Part shown: positions 1 to 5,931 of the stretch, one piece after another
Layout of the letters: every line of letters begins with the position of its first letter
Numbering within the stretch: position 1 is the first letter of the stretch
Assembly: GCA_043748015.1 (NCBI GenBank)
Contig: JAYTOA010000061.1
Location: 1 to 6,105 of the forward strand
Length of the DNA: 6,105 bases
Reading direction: 5' to 3'
Source of the DNA: JAIBBG01 sp043748015
Lineage (GTDB): Bacteria; Bacteroidota; Bacteroidia; Flavobacteriales_D; Sanyastnellaceae
Program-made: the position numbers and the translations under genes
The notes under the pieces: model-generated
The model's input: only the letters and a program-made list of their open reading frames with translations
The model's database searches: none
What the model was told of the DNA's origin: nothing

Positions 1-1
1 T

Positions 2-910
2 CGCATCAAGCCATTTACCGAAGATTTAAAAGAACGTGGAACACGCACACTGGATATTTTCCTTACAACACTGGCGAATGAAACAGGCGGAAAATTGCCC
101 AACAATTTTGTGGTAATGCTGCCGAAAGTTTCCATTCCGGAGCAGGTTGCAGCGTTGGCAAAAATGTTTGATGTAATTGAAGCAAACACATCCATTGCTA
201 AAGGCACACTAAAAATGGAGATGATGGTGGAAACAACTCAAGCAGTGATTGACAAAGATGGAGTGAATCCATTGCGCTCTTTTGTGAAGGCTTCAAAAGG
301 GAGGATGATCGCCACAGCATTTGGAACATATGATTACACCGCAGCATGTAATATCACTGCGAAGTATCAGGACATGGGTCACGCTGTGTGTGACTTCGCG
401 CATCACTTCATGAAAGTATCGTTGGGAGCAACAGGAATCTGGTTATCAGACGGAGCTACGAACGTGATGCCTATCGGACCGAATCGTGGAGACAATCTCA
501 CGGCTGAACAAATTGCCGAGAACAAAATGGTGATTCACCGCAGTTGGAAAAAAGCATTTGATCATACGCGGTATTCATTGTGGAAAGGACTTTACCAGGG
601 ATGGGATTTGAATCCAGCACAGTTTCCAATGAGATACGCAGCGGTATATTCATTCTTCTTAGAAAGCTATGAAGATGCAGCGAAACGACTAAAAGCATTT
701 GTAGAAAAAGCTGCTCGTGCAACACTGACTGATGATGTGTTTGACGACGCAGCAACGGGACAGGGCTTACTCAACTATTTTTTACGCGCTATGAATTGCG
801 GAGCGATTTCCATGGAAGAAGTTTTGGCAACAGGACTTACGATGGATGAAATTCGCATGCGCTCATTCCTCAAGATCCTCGAAGGAAGAAGAAAGCAAAC
901 AGCCAATTGA
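2..910 (+). CDS. DUF6986 / CitE-HpcH-like protein, C-terminal part (5'-truncated by window edge)
   Basis: The frame is open from base 2 to the TGA at 908-910, giving 302 residues; the N-terminus lies outside the window. An in-frame TTG at 95 should not be taken as the start, because clear protein sequence (TEDLKERGTRTLDIF) precedes it. Two blocks look like the metal-binding parts of the HpcH/CitE TIM-barrel superfamily. The first is KMEMMVETTQAVID, whose Glu codon at 230-232 aligns with the usual 'IET' glutamate. The second is FGTYDYTAA, whose Asp codon at 332-334 aligns with the 'G..D' aspartate. The later segment WLSDGATNVMPIGP and the long helical C-terminus match what I recall of DUF6986 proteins, sometimes named phosphoenolpyruvate kinase. 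By family analogy it would be a cytoplasmic Mg-dependent enzyme acting on a CoA thioester or keto acid, but the reaction is not established. It stands alone here, with no co-directional neighbour downstream. Confidence 0.75.
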   Translation, partial: RIKPFTEDLKERGTRTLDIFLTTLANETGGKLPNNFVVMLPKVSIPEQVAALAKMFDVIEANTSIAKGTLKMEMMVETTQAVIDKDGVNPLRSFVKASKGRMIATAFGTYDYTAACNITAKYQDMGHAVCDFAHHFMKVSLGATGIWLSDGATNVMPIGPNRGDNLTAEQIAENKMVIHRSWKKAFDHTRYSLWKGLYQGWDLNPAQFPMRYAAVYSFFLESYEDAAKRLKAFVEKAARATLTDDVFDDAATGQGLLNYFLRAMNCGAISMEEVLATGLTMDEIRMRSFLKILEGRRKQTAN

Positions 911-1069
911 AAGTGACACTGACCTCACGACATTGAGGAATCAGGCCATAGTCATCGATAACTCATGTAAGTGTTTTGCCCCCCCTGAAATTTATTGGCT
1001 GTGCTAAATCCGCTAGTGAATAAGGTCATTTTGATGATTTCAAATAGGCTATGTCCAAACCATATTTCG
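911..1069. other. Intergenic stretch with no recognisable gene
   Basis: This stretch has stops in all frames and no protein-like reading frame. The only structure seen is a weak 5-bp hairpin at 923-938 (cctca/tgagg, 6-nt loop), 13 bp after the stop codon of the CitE-like gene. No T-run follows it, so it is at best a poor terminator. A C-run (ccccccc) lies near 979-985. Confidence 0.5.
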
Positions 1070-1320
1070 GCTTAACGTTTTAAGGCGCAGGGCCTTGAGA
1101 ACACAAAGTTCACGAAAGAAATTTCGCACAAAGGCAACAAAGTTGTATTCGTTGTTTGAATTTAGTCATTCTATTGATCGGCTTTGTAGTTTCACATTAT
1201 GCGCTCTAAACCGATTTGTGCAGAAGCAAAAGGAGTTCAATTTTATCAAAAATTTCTTGTGCGCTTTGAGCGAAATTCTTAGTGTCATTGTTTGTGGCAA
1301 TGCGGTCTAAAACGTTAATC
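1070..1320. repeat. Imperfect palindromic intergenic element of about 251 bp (MITE-like, degenerate)
   Basis: The outer arms 1070-1089 and 1301-1320 are inverted complements with 16 of 20 positions matching (core ttaacgtttta). Inside them a second pair of arms also matches. Around 1100-1139 the left arm reads cacaaag, cacgaaag, atttcgc, caaagg. The right arm at about 1252-1299, reverse complemented, reads cacaaac, cactaag, atttcgc, caaagc, with small gaps. The middle of about 110 bp is unpaired. Intergenic inverted repeats rich in CACAAAG/CTTTGTG are something I recall from Bacteroidota, although I cannot check that here. The open frame across it (about 1095-1310) begins at TTG and looks like a by-product of the repeat. 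The degree of decay suggests an old, immobile copy. Confidence 0.6.
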
Positions 1321-1401
1321 AATTAAACCAATTTCATCCAACTAAAAATTCAAATTCCATCTTGCATGATGCATTTAAATTATCCAATGCTTAAACCAAA
1401 A

Positions 1402-1422
1402 TCGGATTAACGTGTTACTTCG
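1402..1422 (+). repeat. Left terminal inverted repeat of copy 1
   Basis: The bases tcggattaacg are followed by tgttacttcg. They pair with 1825-1845 with a single mismatch (the T at 1413). The same sequence without that mismatch is at 5846-5866. Confidence 0.75.
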
Positions 1423-1759
1423 CATTGGCCTGTATTTGTTTGTATAAGTTAAGAGTGATGCTTAGGGGATATTCATTCCAAATGATTTTGCACTTTAGAA
1501 TTCTACATTCAATGAATGTTCAATCTTGTAGTAGCACCATCAAACGTTGGGGATCGGCCTTAGAGAACATACGTAGAAATCCTGACACCGCAGGGCTATA
1601 GACAAATCCCTGTTTGACGACTGATTTCAAAAAAGAAAAGGAGGGAATTTAGCATTGCAAATCGGTGCCGGACTTTTTTGAAAGAAGGAGGAGTTTGGAT
1701 TTGTCAGCCCGCAGGTGGCATCGATTTCAAGTATTTTCTCTACAGCCTTGAATTTTTTG

Positions 1760-1787
1760 GTTCTTTTTTTTTCATGAAAAAAAGAAC
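1760..1787. other. A/T-rich hairpin inside copy 1
   Basis: The sequence gttc followed by nine T is answered, after a short catg centre, by seven A and gaac. This gives an 11-bp stem or longer with a small internal imbalance. Copy 2 holds the equivalent hairpin with changes only near the loop. That is compatible with a folded DNA or RNA structure being kept, although two copies are too few to prove it. On the plus strand it is followed by gtaaagtag rather than a T-run, so it is not a classical terminator in that direction. Confidence 0.55.
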
Positions 1788-1824
1788 GTAAAGTAGTTCA
1801 TTCACTTAAACAGAGAGGGCCGTG

Positions 1825-1845
1825 CGAAGTAACCCGTTAATCCGA
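1825..1845 (-). repeat. Right terminal inverted repeat of copy 1
   Basis: Read on the minus strand this is tcggattaacg followed by ggttacttcg. It is identical to the outer end of copy 2 at 5846-5866 and pairs with 1402-1422 with one mismatch. Confidence 0.75.
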
Positions 1846-1876
1846 AAAAGTTATTTGAATATTCTTTGCCAAAAGC

Positions 1877-1912
1877 CTTACCAAGGTGTAAGCACGGGCT
1901 GAAAAACCCGTG
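1877..1912. other. Two back-to-back hairpins downstream of the M1 peptidase gene
   Basis: The first is cttac-caaggt-gtaag at 1877-1892, a perfect 5-bp stem with a 6-nt loop. It abuts cacgggctgaaaaacccgtg at 1893-1912, a perfect 6-bp GC-rich stem with an 8-nt loop. They lie about 100 bp past the stop of the minus-strand M1 gene. No T-run follows either stem on the minus strand, so a rho-independent terminator is only weakly supported. They may instead be a small palindromic repeat unit or a structured 3' end of the transcript. Confidence 0.4.
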
Positions 1913-1940
1913 TCGGAGAGTCAACTCACTTCAGTTAGAT

Positions 1941-1977
1941 ATACTCACGTCACAGACGATCCACACAGATTGAGTAT
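1941..1977. other. Possible stem-loop between the M1 stop codon and the tandem hairpins
   Basis: The bases atactca (1941-1947) and tgagtat (1971-1977) form a perfect 7-bp stem around a 23-nt loop. The loop contains a smaller cgtc-aca-gacg stem at 1948-1958. The position, 34 bp past the M1 stop on the minus strand, would suit a 3'-UTR structure. There is no comparative support. Confidence 0.25.
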
Positions 1978-2010
1978 TGATGCTCTTTTTAGCGACTTTG
2001 TCAATTCCGA

Positions 2011-3873
2011 TTATCTGTTGTCAAGTAAAAATTTTACAGCCTCATCCAACACCAATTTGTTGTTCTTGCGGTCGACATCGGCGAGCAAATTAGATGGATC
2101 GATTGTTATACTCAAAATTTCGGAAGAAGGTTTGGCGATGTCAACAGTGTAGGAAGGATCAACCCATTTCCAGTCGGGCATAATTGTCCATTTGCCTTTG
2201 TAGCCGTCAGCAGGTTTTGCACCGCGCATGATGTCGAGCGAAAGCACAAACGTTTCTAATGTACCATCCTTATACTTTACCTCGAGATCGATCGGCATTG
2301 GCATATCACCTTTGCGAATGATGGTTACTTTGGTGTTGTTTGTTTCGGCAAGCACACTTGAAATACTATAGTCGATGGTTCTTGTGGTGTTCACAAAATA
2401 CTCAATATACCAGTCGAGCTCAGTGCCACTCTGTTTTTCCATCACTCTTATGAAATCGTATGCATCGGGATGTTTGAATTTGTATGTGTTGAAGTAATTC
2501 AACATGCCTGTTCTGAAGTTGAATGGGCCAATGATATATTCAAGCTGTGCGAGAAAAACTTCTCCTTTGTTATATGCGGCTGTTCCATACGCGTCGTTGG
2601 TAATGAAATGATCAGCATGTGTCGAAAGAGCCTCTTCTTTTTTCGCTGCGACTATTTCAAAGTAACCATTGTATGCTGCTTTATGACCTGAAGGCAAGCC
2701 TGATTTGAACAAATAATCCATTGTCTCTTGCGCTGCAAAACTGGTGAAACCTTCATCCATCCAATAGTATAAACTTTCATTGATTCCCAAAACTCCCTGA
2801 TACCACGAGTGAGCAGCTTCATGTACTGAAACACCTGTGAGACTCGGCATTTTCCGATTGCCTGTTACAAGTGTGGCCATAGGATATTCCATTCCGCCAT
2901 CACCACCCTGAATAATACTGTATTGTGGATAGGGATATCTACCGAAATTTTTGCTCAGGAAGTCAAACGCTTTTGACATCAAAGGTTGAAAGTCCTTCCA
3001 GGATTGAACAAACTCCGAATTTTTCTGATAGAAAAAATGGAGCATTGGACCATCGGGCATCTGTAATTTGTCATGTACATAATCGGGATCGGCTGCCCAC
3101 ACAAAGTCATGAACATTTTGTGCTTTGAATTTCCAGGTGAGATTTTTCCCAAAAGGTTGTTTCACTTTTGATTCATCATCAGCATAGCCACATCCTATTT
3201 CCAAAGGATTCTGAAGCACTCCGGTAGCACCTATGATATAACTTTTGTTCATGGTGATGTTCACTTCAAAGTCGCCCCAAACCCCATAAAACTCACGTCC
3301 GATATATGGATTGGCGTGCCATCCTTGTTGGTCGTACTCGCACAGTTTTGGATACCATTGACTCATGCTGAAGTCGATGCCCTCTGCGTTGTCCCTTCCT
3401 GAACGTCTCACCTGTAGAGGCGATTGTGCATTGAATTCAAGCTCCAGAACAACACGAGTTCCGGGAGTAATAGCTTTGTCGAGTATCACTTCTAGGATGG
3501 TTTCGTTTTCGGTAAAGCGCAATGGACGCCCATCGAGTTTAAGGGACGTCACGTGGAGATAACCTTGTTCTGATGGTGTGAGATTAACAATGCGATCGCC
3601 AACTCGTGGATCGGGATCGGTGATTGTGCGAGATCGTACATCCATAGCACTGCCGGGTTGAAACGCATTGTTGTAGAGGTGAAAAAAGATCTTGTTGAGT
3701 GCGTCAGCAGAATTGTTGATGTAGCTGATTACTTCTTTTCCTTGGTATTGATGCGTCTCATGATTGAGTTCTACATCGATTTTGTAATCAGCGCGTTGCT
3801 GCCATTTTACGTTTTGAGCATTCATTCCAAGGCAGAAAAACTGCATCAAAACAATAATTATTACCTTTTGCAT
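2011..3873 (-). CDS. Exported M1-family zinc metallopeptidase (gluzincin aminopeptidase-like)
   Basis: The predicted protein has 620 residues. I place the start at the ATG of 3871-3873, not the in-frame ATG at 3930. Starting there gives a compact signal peptide: MQK, a hydrophobic run IIIVLMQFF, and likely cleavage after residue 19 (MNA|QN). The longer form would add 19 polar residues in front and overlap the start of the divergent M23 gene. An M1 N-terminal beta domain (about 25-250) is followed by GGMEYP at 326-331, the counterpart of the family GxMEN exopeptidase motif. The zinc site is HEAAH at 351-355 with the third ligand Glu 374 in WMDEGF, exactly the HExxH-x18-E spacing. Tyr 434 (AAYNKG) is the likely transition-state tyrosine. 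The protein ends soon after the helical domain with a beta-rich tail, shorter than four-domain aminopeptidase N. It should release N-terminal residues from peptides in the periplasm or outside the cell. All catalytic residues are present; the exact substrate is unknown. Confidence 0.93.
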   Translation of the reverse strand: MQKVIIIVLMQFFCLGMNAQNVKWQQRADYKIDVELNHETHQYQGKEVISYINNSADALNKIFFHLYNNAFQPGSAMDVRSRTITDPDPRVGDRIVNLTPSEQGYLHVTSLKLDGRPLRFTENETILEVILDKAITPGTRVVLELEFNAQSPLQVRRSGRDNAEGIDFSMSQWYPKLCEYDQQGWHANPYIGREFYGVWGDFEVNITMNKSYIIGATGVLQNPLEIGCGYADDESKVKQPFGKNLTWKFKAQNVHDFVWAADPDYVHDKLQMPDGPMLHFFYQKNSEFVQSWKDFQPLMSKAFDFLSKNFGRYPYPQYSIIQGGDGGMEYPMATLVTGNRKMPSLTGVSVHEAAHSWYQGVLGINESLYYWMDEGFTSFAAQETMDYLFKSGLPSGHKAAYNGYFEIVAAKKEEALSTHADHFITNDAYGTAAYNKGEVFLAQLEYIIGPFNFRTGMLNYFNTYKFKHPDAYDFIRVMEKQSGTELDWYIEYFVNTTRTIDYSISSVLAETNNTKVTIIRKGDMPMPIDLEVKYKDGTLETFVLSLDIMRGAKPADGYKGKWTIMPDWKWVDPSYTVDIAKPSSEILSITIDPSNLLADVDRKNNKLVLDEAVKFLLDNR

Positions 3874-3913
3874 TTCTATAAAAAATTTAATCCGCGCGAA
3901 TGTATTTGCAAAG

Positions 3914-3919
3914 AAGGAG
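3914..3919 (+). promoter_or_regulatory. Candidate Shine-Dalgarno AAGGAG for the M23 lipoprotein gene
   Basis: AAGGAG ends 4 nt before the ATG at 3924. The spacing is short, and this signal is often weak or absent in Bacteroidota. It nevertheless favours 3924 over the upstream in-frame ATG at 3900, which has no such site and would put charged residues (MYLQRRSH) before the lipoprotein signal. Confidence 0.4.
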
Positions 3920-3923
3920 CCAT

Positions 3924-4580
3924 ATGACATTTCAAGTGTTGAAATGCACCATTATTTTACCAATAGCAATTTTCTTTGCAGGGTGTCATGATGGGGCCTC
4001 GCAGAACAATATTGCTATTTCAGAAAAGTCATTACAGATTAACGAAGGGACTTACCTGGATTCGTTAATGGAAATGTTCAACACGCATCCGGACTATTAT
4101 GCGAGTGGTTTTGATTTTCCTGTTGGAAAACCGGATGCGAAGGGATATTACAACGCTCAACCGTTTAAAAAGAACAATCACCTCGGGGATGACTGGAATG
4201 GAGTGCGAGGCGGAAATACGGATTTTGGAGATACTATCTATGCCGTATCGCATGGATTCATAACACAATCCATTCAATTTTTTGGAGGTTGGGGAAAAGT
4301 GATGCGACAAGCTTGTGTTTGGAAATTGGATTCAAGCATTGAACAAGTCGAATGCCTCTATGCTCACATGGATAACATGCTGGTTAAAAAAGGAGATTGG
4401 GTGGTGAAGGGTCAACCCATTGGTACAATAGGAAGTGCTGAAGGTAAATATTTGGCACACTTGCATTTTGAGATTAGAAAAGTTCCGGGCATGGACTTGG
4501 GTGCCGGATATAGCAGTGACACAACGGGATTTATCGACCCAACAAACTTTATCCTATTACATAGAAAGCTGTTGGATTGA
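3924..4580 (+). CDS. M23 (LytM-type) zinc peptidase, probable lipoprotein
   Basis: The predicted protein has 218 residues when started at ATG 3924. The first 21 residues form a lipoprotein-type signal: hydrophobic TIILPIAIFF, then AGC with the lipidated Cys at 21. This predicts membrane anchoring on the periplasmic side or at the outer membrane. The M23 core runs from about 84 to 185. His86 and Asp90 lie in HLGDD (HxGxD), His148 in YAHMD, and His179/His181 in AHLHFEIR (HxH). These are all the zinc and catalytic residues of LytM peptidases, so it looks active and not a degenerate EnvC/NlpD-type activator. The segment KKGDWVVKGQPIGTIGSAEG is the usual M23 turn before HxH. The expected role is endopeptidase cleavage of peptidoglycan cross-bridges or stem peptides. 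It is divergent from the M1 peptidase (50 bp between starts) and ends 8 bp from the convergent MFS gene. The substrate bond cannot be read from the sequence. Confidence 0.9.
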   Translation: MTFQVLKCTIILPIAIFFAGCHDGASQNNIAISEKSLQINEGTYLDSLMEMFNTHPDYYASGFDFPVGKPDAKGYYNAQPFKKNNHLGDDWNGVRGGNTDFGDTIYAVSHGFITQSIQFFGGWGKVMRQACVWKLDSSIEQVECLYAHMDNMLVKKGDWVVKGQPIGTIGSAEGKYLAHLHFEIRKVPGMDLGAGYSSDTTGFIDPTNFILLHRKLLD

Positions 4581-4588
4581 ATATGTAT

Positions 4589-5836
4589 TCAGACTTCTGT
4601 GTAATTGAGATCTTTTCCAAAAGTTTCAGGAATGAAGCGGAGTGAAATGATTCCAAGTGAAATACAAATCACACCGATCAATAGGGCAGAGGATGTATTG
4701 CCGATTATTGGTTCGAGTGCTTTAAATCCAAGTGTGATGGGAACAACTGCACCGCGAACGAAGTTGGGAACTGTTGTAGTAACCGTTGCTCTGATGTTTG
4801 TGCCGAATGATTCAGATGCCATAGTAACAAACAACGCCCAATAGCCGGTTGCCGTTCCAATCAGAAAGCACATGACATAAAACATTGTCGTGCTCATGTG
4901 TTGTACATATAGAAAGACGAGCGTAACTGAGATTGAGCTGAGGAGATAAAACAATACAATTTTTTTTCTGCTGCGGAAAAGTTGACTGAGCAAGCCACTC
5001 AAAAGATCACCGGCAGACAAACCGATATACGCAAACATGATAGCAAAACCCACTTTCACAGGCTCGCCTTGCACGTGATTTGTTACCGCGAACTTTTCGG
5101 AAAATTTGATGAGCACCCCAACACAATACCACACAGGTAGTCCAATTAGTATGCAAGCTATATATCGTTTGAGACGTTGCGCCTGATTGAGCAACATGAA
5201 AAAATTGCCTTTCGATACCTTGGTTTTTTTCATTGCGTCGAACATGCCACTCTCGAATGTTCCCATACGCAACAAGAGCAAAAGCAAGCCAAGTGTTCCA
5301 CCAATGATATACATCACTTGCCAGTTTTGAAGACCGAACCATTGTAGTTGCAACTGACTGATGAGTGCCGCGGCAACTGCTCCAAGTGCGCCCATCGTCA
5401 CAATGATCATTGTTCCGTAGCCTCGTTTCTCCTTATGCATTACTTCACTCACCAGCGTAATGGCGGCACCCAGTTCACCTGCAAGACCAAGTCCGGCAAT
5501 GAATCGGACAATGGTGTATTGTGTCATATCAAGCACGAACGCGTTCGCAATATTGGCGAGTGAGTATATCAGTATTGAACCAAATAATATATTTCTTCTT
5601 CCTTTCGTATCACCTATTACACCCCAGAAGATTCCACCAACCAACATACCTGACATCTGCCATAGGAACAAAGTATAATCGTATTTGTCGATGATTGTTT
5701 GATCGGTAATTCCGAGTGCTGCGATACTCTGTTTGCTCACAATGTTGAACAATTGCAGATCGTAGATATCGACAAAATATCCCAGCGATGCCACCAGTAC
5801 GGTAAGCCAAACGGTGTTTTTTTTTGTGTTTTCCAT
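4589..5836 (-). CDS. MFS transporter, 12 membrane segments, substrate unknown
   Basis: The predicted protein has 415 residues, with hydrophobic segments near 9-30, 54-74, 82-102, 108-131, 141-160, 172-190, 224-244, 263-283, 291-311, 315-337, 353-373 and 383-402. The longer hydrophilic stretch at about 191-223 is the usual central cytoplasmic loop of the 6+6 fold. MFS motif A between helices 2 and 3 is complete (GVIGDTKGRR, residues 72-81). Its C-half counterpart is GLLSQLFRSRKK at 281-292, with Gln replacing the Asp. ESFGTNIRAT near 342-351 and the tail RFIPETFGKDL are typical of the sugar/metabolite:H+ symporter branch. TM1 carries two acidic residues (FVDIYD, Asp23 and Asp26) that might take part in proton coupling. 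It acts in the inner membrane. The start ATG at 5834-5836 is only 9 bp from the end of a dispersed repeat, so its promoter is probably within that repeat. No neighbour suggests the substrate. Confidence 0.92.
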   Translation of the reverse strand: MENTKKNTVWLTVLVASLGYFVDIYDLQLFNIVSKQSIAALGITDQTIIDKYDYTLFLWQMSGMLVGGIFWGVIGDTKGRRNILFGSILIYSLANIANAFVLDMTQYTIVRFIAGLGLAGELGAAITLVSEVMHKEKRGYGTMIIVTMGALGAVAAALISQLQLQWFGLQNWQVMYIIGGTLGLLLLLLRMGTFESGMFDAMKKTKVSKGNFFMLLNQAQRLKRYIACILIGLPVWYCVGVLIKFSEKFAVTNHVQGEPVKVGFAIMFAYIGLSAGDLLSGLLSQLFRSRKKIVLFYLLSSISVTLVFLYVQHMSTTMFYVMCFLIGTATGYWALFVTMASESFGTNIRATVTTTVPNFVRGAVVPITLGFKALEPIIGNTSSALLIGVICISLGIISLRFIPETFGKDLNYTEV

Positions 5837-5845
5837 ATCAAATCA

Positions 5846-5866
5846 TCGGATTAACGGGTTACTTCG
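5846..5866 (+). repeat. Terminal inverted repeat of copy 2
   Basis: This end is identical to the minus-strand reading of 1825-1845 and one base different from 1402-1422. Its outer end is 9 bp upstream of the MFS start codon. Confidence 0.75.
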
Positions 5867-5903
5867 AAAAGCCCTCTCTGTTTAAGTGATTGAACTACTT
5901 TAC

Positions 5904-5931
5904 GTTCTTTTTTTCTTGAGAAAAAAAGAAC
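5904..5931. other. A/T-rich hairpin inside copy 2
   Basis: The bases gttc plus seven T pair with seven A plus gaac, an 11-bp perfect stem extended by one pair around a small loop. This is the counterpart of 1760-1787. It sits about 70 bp upstream of the MFS start codon and would fall in the leader of any transcript started further inside the repeat. Confidence 0.55.

Larger units (their letters stand above)
1402..1845 (+). repeat. 444-bp dispersed repeat with 21-bp terminal inverted repeats (copy 1, complete)
   Basis: The left end 1402-1422 and the right end 1825-1845 are reverse complements with one mismatch in 21. The shared core at the right end is cggattaacgggttacttcg on the minus strand. 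The last 260 bp (1586-1845) recur in inverted orientation at 5846-6105, without gaps and with about 11 differences by hand count (near 96% identity). The first part (1423-1585) has no partner in this window, because copy 2 runs off the edge. Both flanks are 'aaaa' (1398-1401 and 1846-1849), which could be a 4-bp target duplication or chance in A-rich DNA. No transposase frame fits inside, so a non-autonomous MITE-like element is the simplest reading. Confidence 0.75.

Noticed and set aside
1095..1310. 71-codon plus-strand open frame in the long intergenic region
   Set aside because: It begins at TTG, lies entirely within the palindromic repeat, and its low-complexity translation follows the repeat arms. 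No ribosome site or recognisable domain is present.
1401..1849. 4-bp target duplication 'aaaa' flanking copy 1
   Set aside because: Both flanks are A-rich, so the match is expected by chance. It is mentioned as possible but not called as a feature.
1910..2152. 80-codon plus-strand open frame overlapping the end of the M1 gene
   Set aside because: Most of it is antisense to the well-supported M1 coding sequence, and its 5' part crosses the hairpin region. It shows no protein-family features.
3901..3908. tgtatttg as a Bacteroidota -7 box (TAnnTTTG) for the M23 gene
   Set aside because: No TTG -33 partner lies at suitable spacing (the nearest tttg is 30 nt upstream), and the predicted start would fall within the Shine-Dalgarno site.
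3874..3930. Longer M1 start at 3930 adding 19 residues
   Set aside because: It places polar and charged residues before a signal peptide that is complete from 3873, and it overlaps the start of the divergent M23 gene.
5007..5342. 111-codon minus-strand frame within the MFS gene
   Set aside because: It is an alternative frame of the MFS coding region with no domain features, while the MFS frame has intact motifs and membrane segments throughout.
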